DNA of 64,000 nucleotides, from positions 1-64,000 of the forward strand of contig JAHAZA010000010.1 of the NCBI GenBank assembly GCA_018385415.1, read 5' to 3'. Position 1 is the stretch's first letter. Each line of letters opens with the position of its first letter. This document shows, piece by piece, positions 9,201 to 17,679 of this stretch. A program made the position numbers and the translations under genes. A model generated the notes under the pieces. The model ran no database searches, was not told the DNA's origin, and saw nothing but the letters and a program-made list of their open reading frames with translations. This stretch comes from Treponema sp. (lineage in GTDB: Bacteria; Spirochaetota; Spirochaetia; Treponematales; Treponemataceae).

Positions 9201-9771
9201 CTGACTCGATGACTTTATACTGAGCCATCAAAGTTTTCTTAAAATCAATTTTTTCAGCAACTGTAGAATTTTCAAGGATTGATTGTGCAAATAATTGAGA
9301 TGCAATTACATCAAATTCCTTTGTTTCTACAAGAACTTTTATTGCTTCATTATCACGATTTTTTAAAATAAACGGCAGGGCCATACTTTCAACCCTTGCT
9401 TTAATTGTTGCATCATCAATCACAAAATCAGGACTTATTCCATAATAATGACAACCTAATCTTGCAACTTGTGAACAATAACTATCAAGAGTTTTAATAT
9501 TTGCCTTATAAAAATCTTTTGCTTTTTCAGGAATTGCCTTTGATAATTCAGCATAAATTCTGCTGTTCATTTCTACTGTAGCTTTCTTTGTAAAGGTCAA
9601 TGTTAAGATCTGATCAACTCTGCAAGATTTATCACGAAGCAACAAATCTGTAAAACGTTTTGACAGTACACTGGTTTTTCCAGAACCAGCACCAGCGCTG
9701 ACAACAGCATTTATGTTAATATCAATTGCTCCCTGTTGTGCACTATCAGGAGATGTACTTACTTTAGCCAT
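6193..9771 (-). CDS. addA: ATP-dependent helicase/nuclease subunit A (AddA/RexA type)
   Basis: A 1192-residue UvrD-like helicase. The Walker A motif SAGAGSGKT lies near residue 30, DEFQDNN (Walker B) near 355, GDEKQSIYKFRGA near 400 and VALTRAENRL near 865. The C-terminal RecB-type nuclease shows GQIDLVF, then IVDYKTNKE with the catalytic Asp and Lys. With AddB it forms the complex that processes double-strand breaks for RecA loading. An AATGGAG ribosome site precedes the ATG. It lies 13 bp after addB in the same direction, and its last codons carry the promoter of the next cassette. The length is normal for AddA (about 1200). Confidence 0.93.
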   Translation of the reverse strand: MAKVSTSPDSAQQGAIDININAVVSAGAGSGKTSVLSKRFTDLLLRDKSCRVDQILTLTFTKKATVEMNSRIYAELSKAIPEKAKDFYKANIKTLDSYCSQVARLGCHYYGISPDFVIDDATIKARVESMALPFILKNRDNEAIKVLVETKEFDVIASQLFAQSILENSTVAEKIDFKKTLMAQYKVIESEWNKICSELLKAYESMKTAFENYPGNKKTNYFTNLSAILENEPIEIPAVNFNEPISKERTEFISYFKSIADVNKSSAKGIDDIKEIHDCIRRLVDNLNSVENYLYGTQYVNQLIPLFEEFQEMVNQTKRSSGMLTYSDASSLALRILIDHPEIRNIEKEKYRYIMIDEFQDNNSMQRDLLFLLAEKKERNEKSVPKSSELEKDKLFFVGDEKQSIYKFRGADVSVFRGLANDFKKGNRELKTNYRSHPALIAAFNTIFGGINYPPANDEEINSCVFYTQKDEEAKKVSNEIIPDYEAVYHNVEIPLSKIEDITEEEKKKLFVPRVHFALFDKNEPVEDGFENSDVSECYWVAAKIKELLDGKYDNIKYSPNEIAILFRSYSLLPTYERILLNQGIPFISETVKGFYSDGPVNDVMSFLRLVAYPNDKLSFLTILRSPFANLSDFEVKSILTFVDEDKSLFDLDAEICLKGNALLKYKKCQLIYRELLWLVKREKLTKIISYLWDETGYRYETVWNKTVYMYSSAYDRLFELARQADLSNIGISEFVDSIDSYQAESEKLDGMEIPLEASQGVRIMSIHKSKGLEFKVVFICGTGHQGANDSNSQIIYSSKEFGITVNTPANPLSKNKDNYFYKHQKELSANMSCAELRRVTYVALTRAENRLFITGGYKFSDFKKYDYTPEGEKKPSRILDVLMPALSRFVISPYEEAILKGEPAEGLDTAYSIPDVLSKKCPFTFEKIPAFKIPEEDKSRFDRSNVKNKFKDKYEKALVIEKQEPKTVYVSPSHLHEADDETHDYAKYEIVVDKKIPYSQIDTLVLSSISAKKKEPEFTYSNFGTIAHAYIEWAIKNEEVKVLNKEIVGLHGNEKSLEVLDEICRKMQLQFKESEIGKQIADSVSKNKFYKCEYSFKSLVAEKIINGQIDLVFENADCSGFTIVDYKTNKEVNPAIYRNQLACYRDAIAKMMDIDSSKIRCVLYYLRYGRVEDITDICATVDLEKVVSVAE

Positions 9772-9784
9772 TTATAACTCCATT

Positions 9785-12574
9785 TTAATCCCACGCAGGA
9801 CTTACAGTAAAAATTCTTCTGCAAATACTTTTATAATCACATCCACTGCAGGCTGAATAACTTAATTTTAAAAGTGCTGGTGAAAATTCATGTTTACGAG
9901 CATAATCTGCATATTTTTTTGCAAGTTCAAGACAACGATTTTGTGTCATTAAGAAATTTTCATTTACATCATCTTTTACTTTTATATCATCAATATCTGA
10001 ATACATAACAAAAAATTCTGCATCACGTATTCCAAAAAAAACACAGGCAGAAATTTTCTGAGTTTGCTTTAATTTTTTATCAACAACATATTTATATACA
10101 GGCAATTGGAAATTTGGAACTGATTCTGCCTGGCCATCCCAAAATGCATTATAAGGTATTCCATTCTTTGTTGATTTAAAATCAACGATTACCAGCTCTC
10201 CATCCGGTGAAACAAGCATACAGTCTATTCTTGTTTTAAAAATAAAATCATCTTCATATGATTCATAATCTTTTTCGATTTCACTAACCATGTAACCATT
10301 AAATGTTTTTGAAAAGATATTTACAGCATTTAAAATTACATTCTCAATAGCAGCCATAGAAGATTTATACAATTGGACAGCAAGATGACTTGCATGAAAA
10401 CTTTCAATTCCATATTTCACCGAATCAATCAGCATTTCCTTCTGCTTATTTGGAATTGATTGTATTGATAAATCATACATCAGCGACATATTTTTATCTT
10501 TTAATGCAGTAAAGTATTTTTCCAAAATCCAATGATACAAATTTCCAATTGCATACTTATTCACTAAGGTAGCTGCACTATCTTCTTTGTAGACATCAAA
10601 AACGCTACCCAGCAAGAATGATCTTGGACATTCATAAAATCGTTTCAAATCCGAAACTGTAACACTAATCTTTCCATTTTTAAGTAATGCGTTATCAATT
10701 TTTTCACTAACAGATTTTTTTACAGATGGAATTATTTCTTGTTCAGATCGTTCACATTTTTCCCAATTATCGAATCCTGCCTTCTGCACTCTAAAAAGTT
10801 TTTCAGGAAGCTTTCTTTTATCATCAGAAAGATAAGCATCCAATTCTTCTGTAAAAGGATCATTTTCTGCATATCCAGGAACGAAGGATTTAGAATAAGG
10901 TCTGTGGTCAACCTGATTAAGATAACTGTTTGTAAATGCGTATGCATCAATAGTTTTTTCACTACAGGTAAAGAAAACATCCTTCTGAGAATTCATTGCA
11001 TACAACAGAATAAAATTCTCTGTTATATTTGAATCATTTACAAATCCCAATACTTTGCGTTTATCGTCACGCAAAAAAGAAAGCTGCTTATAAACAACAG
11101 AAGTATTATTCTGACTGGCATCCACAATAACATGAACATCAAAAGGTGCACAGGCAGCAGTTTTAAACGGCAATATCTGAACACCTCGTGAACTATTCTG
11201 AGGAACATACATTATTCCATCAAGATAGTCGCAGAAGAAATTGTAGAATGAAGGAATATTAAAAATTCCACTTTCTGTAAATTTCTCTTCAAGATCTATC
11301 AAGCCGCCTAATTCAGAAATACAACGACTTAAAATTTTATCATTTTCAGGAGGAAAATCCTCTTTTGCAAAATCAAAGAATTTTTCACGAAAAAGAAAAT
11401 AATTAGTTCTGATCTCACTAAAGCTCTTTGATTTTACAATTTTTTCTGTAAAGAAAATCAAATCTTTATAAAGGGGTTCAATTCGCTCTACCGATGATGA
11501 ATCAACCGGATACTTAAATGATTCCTTCCATACATCTATTTTTTTTCCGTTATACTCATAAGAACAAAGACAATTATTTTCACGGCCGAAATTTATCAGC
11601 ATATCAATTGCTGCCGGTTCTTTCCAAGGCAATTCTTTATTAAGTAAAAGAGTTTTTATTGAATCGTAAGAAAAATCTTCTGAACAGCAATTTCTCAATT
11701 GAGAAAAAAGAAGTCCTGCACCATTTGCCGAAAGAGGTCTTCCAGTTCTGAGTACATGAGGAATTTCATATCTATCTAAATCTCTCTCCAGATAAGGACC
11801 ATATGTATCCATATCAGGAACAGAAATTGCAATTTTATTCCATGGAACATTTTTATCATTATGAATATTCCACAGATAATGCATTACATCCTTTAACTCC
11901 ACACGAGAATTTGCATAAAAATGCCCATCAGGCTTCTCAGCTTTTTTTGAATTTTCATCAATATGAATAACTGTGATATCATCCGATGATTCCAGAATAT
12001 CCTGATACTCTGCGTAGTCCATTAAAATCTCAGGAAAGAAAATAAAATATTTATTTCCATCAGGTTTAAATGGTGGAGTTTCCCAGGCGGGATCAAACAG
12101 ATTATTATTATCGAGAAATTCTTTATATCTCTTATATATCTCTAAAAAATCCTGATCTTCTTCATCAACAATAATGTTCTTCTTTTCAATATTGTTTTTC
12201 CACATTGAAAGAGATGGAAGAATTTTAGCAATCCAGGTCGAAAACCTTGTTGCAGACTGTGCAAATTCCTGAGTGATAATGCTTTTTAAAAAAGGTGAAA
12301 TAGAATTTTGAAGAATCAGATTTTCTGCAAATATTGTTCGTAATGTTGAAGGAATTGAATTTTTATCCTGATGCTGACTTCTGATCGATTCTCCTTTAAA
12401 TTCATCCCAAGCAATAAAGCGTTCAAGTGCAACACAGGCTGCGCCACTAAATTCCAACGCTTTATCTGCCCACATTGAAGCACTGATTTGAGTCGGAAAT
12501 ACAAAAACAGAATTTAAATTCTTAATATTTGCTGATATGCAATTTTTAATTACAGTGTCATTAATTTTATTCAT
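9785..12574 (-). CDS. addB: ATP-dependent nuclease subunit B (AddB/RexB-like)
   Basis: 929 residues. The C-terminal PD-(D/E)XK nuclease has IVDFKSTKNG. Four cysteines fit the AddB iron-sulfur site: one in FYECPRSFLLG before the nuclease core, and three in CSGCDYKSIC at the very end. The N-terminus corresponds to an inactivated helicase: where a Walker A would sit there is FVFPTQISASM, so ATP binding is not expected. That resembles RexB-type subunits and makes AddA the only motor. It overlaps the stop of the upstream gene (12574) and is followed by addA after 13 bp. It is shorter than Bacillus AddB (about 1160). Confidence 0.87.
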   Translation of the reverse strand: MNKINDTVIKNCISANIKNLNSVFVFPTQISASMWADKALEFSGAACVALERFIAWDEFKGESIRSQHQDKNSIPSTLRTIFAENLILQNSISPFLKSIITQEFAQSATRFSTWIAKILPSLSMWKNNIEKKNIIVDEEDQDFLEIYKRYKEFLDNNNLFDPAWETPPFKPDGNKYFIFFPEILMDYAEYQDILESSDDITVIHIDENSKKAEKPDGHFYANSRVELKDVMHYLWNIHNDKNVPWNKIAISVPDMDTYGPYLERDLDRYEIPHVLRTGRPLSANGAGLLFSQLRNCCSEDFSYDSIKTLLLNKELPWKEPAAIDMLINFGRENNCLCSYEYNGKKIDVWKESFKYPVDSSSVERIEPLYKDLIFFTEKIVKSKSFSEIRTNYFLFREKFFDFAKEDFPPENDKILSRCISELGGLIDLEEKFTESGIFNIPSFYNFFCDYLDGIMYVPQNSSRGVQILPFKTAACAPFDVHVIVDASQNNTSVVYKQLSFLRDDKRKVLGFVNDSNITENFILLYAMNSQKDVFFTCSEKTIDAYAFTNSYLNQVDHRPYSKSFVPGYAENDPFTEELDAYLSDDKRKLPEKLFRVQKAGFDNWEKCERSEQEIIPSVKKSVSEKIDNALLKNGKISVTVSDLKRFYECPRSFLLGSVFDVYKEDSAATLVNKYAIGNLYHWILEKYFTALKDKNMSLMYDLSIQSIPNKQKEMLIDSVKYGIESFHASHLAVQLYKSSMAAIENVILNAVNIFSKTFNGYMVSEIEKDYESYEDDFIFKTRIDCMLVSPDGELVIVDFKSTKNGIPYNAFWDGQAESVPNFQLPVYKYVVDKKLKQTQKISACVFFGIRDAEFFVMYSDIDDIKVKDDVNENFLMTQNRCLELAKKYADYARKHEFSPALLKLSYSACSGCDYKSICRRIFTVSPAWD

Positions 12575-13494
12575 TACTTTTCTGAAGAAACATAATCATG
12601 ATAATAAGTGGCAAAACATGTATATGTCTGTGCAACATTTTTTGCTCCAATATTATAATCGACCCATGTTGTTTTAAAAAGCTTTATAACACCAGGAATA
12701 TAAGCTAAATCTGAAGGCATTACATAATTAGAATCAATTTGTTTTTCAACAAAGAAATCATGCACACTTTCTACAGAATTTGCCAGAACATAAGCAACAA
12801 ATGAAGAACATACAAAATCATATTTGTCTTCACAGAATGTTTGTTCGCTTGTTGCAAAAGGCTTTGCAGCAAACTGCTGCTTATCTTTCGGAGAAAAGAA
12901 CTTTCTGCCTACAGCCTTCCACGCAATTTTAACATTCTGATTTATATTATAGCATGTTCTTGTATCATCGTAATAGCTTTCGACAAGATTTTTTGCTTTT
13001 TTATATTCTTCTTCAGTTACTTTAAGTGCATATGTAATCTCAACGGACTTGTAGATATTACATTTTTTCATGTATTCATTATCACCAGAATTTGTACATG
13101 ATTCTAAATAAAGGTTATGACCAGAATTACTTGATGTCAAACCATAAAAACCGTCATCAAGAGAAAAACCTATTGCAGAATGACTTGAATAATCAGGATT
13201 TACATCAACAAACTGGATACATTTGCTCAAGACATTTTCAATGCATAAAGGATTATCATAATATGGCTGATACAAACGGATAAAAATCCAGTGATCCTGT
13301 GTCAGGGCCTGTTTTAATTCCTCTGATATATAAATCTGAAAAACATTATCACCCTTATCTAAACCCAACTCTAAAGCTGTAGTTTCATCAACTGTTCTTT
13401 CTACAAGTGTAGAACGACAGTTAGATTCAAACAGTGCAAAGATAACTGCAAATACAGTTAATATAATTGTCAGTACTTTTTTATTAACTCTCAT
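12574..13494 (-). CDS. Membrane-anchored protein with permuted papain-like (YiiX/NlpC-type) Cys/His order
   Basis: 306 residues from the ATG at 13494. An upstream in-frame start would lie inside the promoter. A hydrophobic helix (about residues 7-22) is followed by Cys26 in an imperfect lipobox, so the protein is exported. SSHSAIGF (His105) comes before FVCSSFVAYVL (Cys229). A His early and a Cys late, the Cys starting a helix, is the order seen in circularly permuted NlpC/P60 or YiiX-like amidases. I infer a hydrolase acting on lipid or peptidoglycan amide bonds; homology was not tested. It overlaps addB by one base and may lead that operon. No link to DNA repair is evident. Confidence 0.6.
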   Translation of the reverse strand: MRVNKKVLTIILTVFAVIFALFESNCRSTLVERTVDETTALELGLDKGDNVFQIYISEELKQALTQDHWIFIRLYQPYYDNPLCIENVLSKCIQFVDVNPDYSSHSAIGFSLDDGFYGLTSSNSGHNLYLESCTNSGDNEYMKKCNIYKSVEITYALKVTEEEYKKAKNLVESYYDDTRTCYNINQNVKIAWKAVGRKFFSPKDKQQFAAKPFATSEQTFCEDKYDFVCSSFVAYVLANSVESVHDFFVEKQIDSNYVMPSDLAYIPGVIKLFKTTWVDYNIGAKNVAQTYTCFATYYHDYVSSEK

Positions 13495-13507
13495 AATCGA
13501 CCAAAAA

Positions 13508-13536
13508 AATATAATAAAAAAAATTAGTACTGACAA
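13508..13536 (-). promoter_or_regulatory. Promoter of the papain-like gene and addBA
   Basis: Minus strand: TTGTCA (13531-13536), 17-bp spacer, TATATT (13508-13513). The expected start near 13501 leaves a leader of about 7 nt before the ATG at 13494, too short for a Shine-Dalgarno. It is back to back with the mutS2 promoter. Confidence 0.55.
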
Positions 13537-13571
13537 CTAGTTTTATTCTTTAAATTTTCTTATTTTTTACT

Positions 13572-13577
13572 TATAAT
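13572..13577 (+). promoter_or_regulatory. Probable -10 box of mutS2
   Basis: A perfect TATAAT stands 13 bp before the mutS2 ATG. The implied start near 13584 gives a leader of about 7 nt without a Shine-Dalgarno. The matching -35 region (about 13549-13554) is poor. Confidence 0.45.
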
Positions 13578-13590
13578 TATTGAACTTTGT

Positions 13591-16086
13591 ATGAACACAA
13601 AAACCCTTGCTGAATTGGATTATTACCGTATCAAAGAGACTATTGCCGGATTTTGTAAAAGTGAAGAAGGCAAAAACGAAATTTTAAAACGGGAACCATT
13701 AACTAATTACAGTGAATATGAATATCTAAAAAATCTCAGTCGTGAATGGGCAGCATGCTATAACTCATCAAAAGCAGTCACAATGTCATCATGGCCCGGA
13801 ATTTCACCTCTATTCGGAATTTTAAAAACTGCAGGGGCTTCACTGGACCTTGATGAACTATACGCCTTAGGGCTTTTCTGTCAAAGCCAGAAAAAAATCA
13901 CAGACAGCATTAAAGCAAACCAGCAGGAATTAAATCTTAAAAAACTACCTTCGGTTGCAGCTCAAATGCCAGACCTGACAGGCGCTTCAAAAATCATTTT
14001 TGGAATTCTTAACCCAGACGGCGAATTAAAAGAGCTCCCAACCATCAGAGAAATCAAACGCAATATTGCTGCAATCAAAACAGAAATTGATTCTCTTATT
14101 CACAAATACACAATCGATACCTCAATCGCTGGTGCACTTGAATCAAATGTTCCAGCACTTCGTGCAAACAGACAGGTTCTGGCTGTAAAATCAAGCCAGC
14201 GAAGTGCCATTAAAGGTATTGTTCACGAGGTTTCACAAACTGGTCGAACTGTTTACATTGAACCAGAAGACGTTGTAAGAAGAAACAATGATTTAATAGA
14301 AGAAGAATATCGTTTGCAGGAAGAAATTAAAAAGATTCTTCTTCAGGCAACAGTTCAGCTTGCCGACTATCGAGAAGCTTTCATGGAAAATCTTCCAAAA
14401 ATGATTCTTCTTGATGCAACAAGTGCAGCTGCTTTATGGGGAAATCAAAATGCCTGTTGTTATGCATTAAGTTGTGGAGAAGAACGACCTAACGATCCAA
14501 AAGCTCAGGAAGCGCCATTACTTTTAGGAGCACGCCATCCTCTTTTAGGATCAAAAGCTGTTCCAATTGATATCAGATTTGCATCAAACAAAAACGTGCT
14601 GATTATTACAGGTCCAAATACTGGCGGTAAAACAGTTACATTAAAAACCTTTGCCCTTTTCTGTCTTCTTAACCAGACAGGTTTTCCTGTTCCAGCAGCA
14701 GAAGGAACTCGTTTACCATTATTTAAGGATATTTACTGTGACATTGGTGATGAACAGTCTCTCGATCAATCCCTTTCTACATTCAGCGGTCACATGAAGA
14801 ATATAGCAGAAGCCATCAACAAAGCTTCGGACAAATCACTTGTTCTTCTTGACGAGCTTGGAAGTGGAACAGATCCACTTGAAGGTTCAGCAATTGCAAT
14901 GGCAACACTGGACATCTTAATAGAAAGAAAATCATTTGTACTCGTTACAACACATCACGGCGTTCTTAAAAATTATGGTTATACAAAGGAATCATGCATC
15001 AACGCCAGTGTTGAATTTAACTCTGATACTTTATCACCAACTTACAGGCTTATTATGGGTGTTCCTGGCGAAAGTCACGCTCTCGAAATCGCAGAAAAAA
15101 ACGGACTGAGTCAGGAAGCAATCCAGAAAGCTAAAAGTTATATTCAGACAGAACAGGCTGATATTTCTTATCTCATCAAAGGACTTAATCAAAAGCATGC
15201 AGAAGTTGATGCAATGATGCAGTCATTCAAAGAGAAAGAAGAAAAAATTAATCTTAAAGAACAGAAAACCTTCTCCAGAGAACACAATCTTAAACGCCGC
15301 GAGCACGACCTTAAGATTGCAGAAAATAAAAAAGAACTTTCCTTCTTAAAAGAAAGCCGCAAGCGTCTCGAAAATCTCGTACGGGAATTAAAAGAAGGTG
15401 AAATCACAAGAGAAAAAACTCTCGCAGTAAAGGAATTTATCAACGACCTCACAGAATCAATTGAGAACCATACAGAAATTCTTGAAGCCGAAGAACGGAA
15501 CCTGGACAAAGCAGAACAGAAACAGAAGATTAAAAATTCCTCAAATCAGAATATCGGCACAACTGACAGTCAGACCAGAACACAATATAAGTTTGAACCT
15601 GGTATGGATGTTCTTGCAGGAACTTCAAGAAACAGAGGAACTTTAATAAAAGAAGAACGCAAAGGAATGTGGTCCGTTCAATTCGGAACTTTAAAGATGA
15701 CCGTAAAAGAAAAAGAACTTACACCTGTTGCAAAACCTGTAGATAACTACAAGCCAAGCATTGTTGTAGATCTGGCAGAACCTGAAACAGTAAAATCAAA
15801 CTTCTCAGATTTTGCACCAAGCCTCTCAGGCATGCCCACAAACCATCCGGTATTTGAGCTTCGTCTTTTAGGAATGCGTGTTCCAGAAGCCATCAAACTT
15901 CTTGAACGACAGTTAGACCTTTGTGCAATGCAAAACTTTCACGAATTTTCAATCATTCACGGAAAGGGAACAGGAGCATTACAGCAGGCTGTAATTGATT
16001 ACCTTTCAACCTATCCTGGCATCAAGGAATTTAAGTTTGCTCCACCAGAAGACGGTGGAAGCGGAAAGACTTACGTTAAAATGTAA
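13591..16086 (+). CDS. mutS2: MutS2 protein, Smr-domain endonuclease/ribosome rescue factor
   Basis: 831 residues, close to the usual length of about 780-800. Walker A GPNTGGKT lies near residue 347, Walker B LLDELGSGTDPLEGS near 427, and a charged coiled-coil at about 520-640. A C-terminal Smr domain (ELRLLGMRVPEAI and IIHGKGTGAL) occupies the last 80 residues. MutS2 suppresses recombination and, in Bacillus, splits collided ribosomes. The sequence shows the ATPase and the Smr nuclease parts but not which role dominates here. It is a single gene, divergent from the addBA operon and convergent with the metal transporter genes. No mutL or mutS is in the window. Confidence 0.95.
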   Translation: MNTKTLAELDYYRIKETIAGFCKSEEGKNEILKREPLTNYSEYEYLKNLSREWAACYNSSKAVTMSSWPGISPLFGILKTAGASLDLDELYALGLFCQSQKKITDSIKANQQELNLKKLPSVAAQMPDLTGASKIIFGILNPDGELKELPTIREIKRNIAAIKTEIDSLIHKYTIDTSIAGALESNVPALRANRQVLAVKSSQRSAIKGIVHEVSQTGRTVYIEPEDVVRRNNDLIEEEYRLQEEIKKILLQATVQLADYREAFMENLPKMILLDATSAAALWGNQNACCYALSCGEERPNDPKAQEAPLLLGARHPLLGSKAVPIDIRFASNKNVLIITGPNTGGKTVTLKTFALFCLLNQTGFPVPAAEGTRLPLFKDIYCDIGDEQSLDQSLSTFSGHMKNIAEAINKASDKSLVLLDELGSGTDPLEGSAIAMATLDILIERKSFVLVTTHHGVLKNYGYTKESCINASVEFNSDTLSPTYRLIMGVPGESHALEIAEKNGLSQEAIQKAKSYIQTEQADISYLIKGLNQKHAEVDAMMQSFKEKEEKINLKEQKTFSREHNLKRREHDLKIAENKKELSFLKESRKRLENLVRELKEGEITREKTLAVKEFINDLTESIENHTEILEAEERNLDKAEQKQKIKNSSNQNIGTTDSQTRTQYKFEPGMDVLAGTSRNRGTLIKEERKGMWSVQFGTLKMTVKEKELTPVAKPVDNYKPSIVVDLAEPETVKSNFSDFAPSLSGMPTNHPVFELRLLGMRVPEAIKLLERQLDLCAMQNFHEFSIIHGKGTGALQQAVIDYLSTYPGIKEFKFAPPEDGGSGKTYVKM

Positions 16087-16120
16087 AGCAAAAAAGTTTG
16101 ATTTTTTTTCTTTACATTCT

Positions 16121-16855
16121 TTATTTCAAAAGCTTTATATTTCCCTGAACAACTTTAAGGAGAGCTTTAGGTTCAACCTTTTCTGGGAAGTTTCTCCAGA
16201 TTACATATTTTGAATCAGGGGAAGCTTCAACTAAAGGTTTTGCAACAGGATTGTGAACATTATCAATAATAAAAACATAATCATTACTTTTTGCTTTTGC
16301 AATCTGTTCACTTGTTACAGGACCTGGGCCAAATGTATCTGCAACTTCAAAACCTAAATCTTTAGCAAGATAAATCTGATTTACATTGCACAAAACTTTT
16401 GCGCCAGCATAACCATTCTTTTCAAGTTCAGCTTTTGCTTTTGTGATTGCATCAACATATTCTGCAAGGCGCTTTTCACATTCCTTTTCAGTTCCAAAAA
16501 GCTTTGCAAGTTTACGACATTCAGCACTAACAGTTTCAATTGAATTATTACAGTGAATTTTTACCATTTCAACATTTCCAACTGAAGTCCCCAGTGTTTT
16601 CATCATACGTTCAAAACCGGCAAAAACAAAAACATCGCAGCTTGAAATTTTCTGAATATCAGAAACTGTTATTTCATATTCAGGTGGATGGCGAAGACTT
16701 GCCGGTGCAATTGCATCTTTTGTTTTTACACCTGCAATATCAACGAATGCAGCAGTCCAGCTTGTTGAAGCAATGACTTTTTTTTCTTTTTTTCCTGCAG
16801 CAAAAACTACAGTTCCAATGACAGCAATAAGAACAATTGATAAAATCTTTTTCAT
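16121..16855 (-). CDS. Metal ABC transporter substrate-binding protein (ZnuA/TroA family, short)
   Basis: 244 residues with a hydrophobic signal peptide (about 1-19) ending near FAAGK. RHPPEYEITVSDIQKI corresponds to the family motif around the first metal-binding His, GFERMM provides an acidic residue, and DNVHNPVAKPL a later His. The family binds zinc, manganese or iron outside the inner membrane. It lacks the His-rich loop common in zinc-specific members and is shorter than usual (about 300), so the metal is uncertain. Its start overlaps the permease stop by 4 bp. It is the last gene of a three-gene transporter operon. Confidence 0.82.
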   Translation of the reverse strand: MKKILSIVLIAVIGTVVFAAGKKEKKVIASTSWTAAFVDIAGVKTKDAIAPASLRHPPEYEITVSDIQKISSCDVFVFAGFERMMKTLGTSVGNVEMVKIHCNNSIETVSAECRKLAKLFGTEKECEKRLAEYVDAITKAKAELEKNGYAGAKVLCNVNQIYLAKDLGFEVADTFGPGPVTSEQIAKAKSNDYVFIIDNVHNPVAKPLVEASPDSKYVIWRNFPEKVEPKALLKVVQGNIKLLK

Positions 16856-17679
16856 TTTAAAATTTTCCTCACTATTAAAACTAAAATATATACAAAACCA
16901 GAAACTACACTGATTGTTGCAGCAGGCGGCCAGTTAATCATAACAGCAAGAACATAACCTGCAACAGAAAACAACAATCCAAAAATAGAACTTCGGACAA
17001 AAAGCTTTTTAATACCCCCGGAGCTTTTCCCTTCACAAACACTAGAAGTCAGCACAGGAAGAATAAGAAGAGAATCAATTAGAAACGCACCCAGAATCTT
17101 CATTGCCAGCGCCACAACTAATGCAACAACACAAACCATGACGCCATAATGAAACCGCACATTAATTCCAAGGCTCTGGGCAATTTCACGATTAAAAAAT
17201 AACGCAATTATATTTTTGAAATTAAGTATAATATAAAGGCCAAGTAAAATTCCAAGAGCTGCAAGAACATACAGATCAACATTTGTAAGCGCAAAAGGAC
17301 TTCCCCATAAAAGACTTAAGGTATCTTTTGCAGGAACATCAGCAATATGCATGATTACACTTGCCGCCGCCATACTTAATATCATGGCCGCAGAACTTCC
17401 ACCATTAAAACCAAATTTAGAATTTTTAGTAAACAGCATCATTACTACAATCAGAATCAAATTGATAACGATACTTACCGGTACCACCGGAAGATTCATT
17501 GCAAGAGAAACTGCTCCACCAAGAATTACTCCATGCATAAGCATATATCTCATTGGAACAAGATTAAGTCTGAGAACCATAACACCGCACAACGGAAAAG
17601 CTGCACCACTCACAATCATTGCAATAAAGCCTCTTAAAATCGGTGCAAGAGAAAATAACAGAAGGAATTTTTCAACCAT
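16852..17679 (-). CDS. Metal ABC transporter permease (ZnuB/TroC family)
   Basis: 275 residues, about eight hydrophobic helices, of the ABC-3 permease family (residues such as LGAFLIDSLLILPV in the central-late part and INWPPAATISVVSGF near the end are typical). It forms the membrane channel for the divalent metal brought by the neighbouring binding protein and powered by the upstream ATPase. It overlaps both neighbours by 1-4 bp, so the three proteins are made together. Only one permease gene is present, so it probably acts as a homodimer. Confidence 0.87.
   Translation of the reverse strand: MVEKFLLLFSLAPILRGFIAMIVSGAAFPLCGVMVLRLNLVPMRYMLMHGVILGGAVSLAMNLPVVPVSIVINLILIVVMMLFTKNSKFGFNGGSSAAMILSMAAASVIMHIADVPAKDTLSLLWGSPFALTNVDLYVLAALGILLGLYIILNFKNIIALFFNREIAQSLGINVRFHYGVMVCVVALVVALAMKILGAFLIDSLLILPVLTSSVCEGKSSGGIKKLFVRSSIFGLLFSVAGYVLAVMINWPPAATISVVSGFVYILVLIVRKILK

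Noticed and set aside
13494..13536. Longer N-terminus for the papain-like protein
   Set aside because: The extra codons cover the promoter and remove the clean signal-anchor start.
15189..15509. Arg/Ser-rich antisense frame inside mutS2
   Set aside because: It mirrors the charged coiled-coil of mutS2 and has no start signals.
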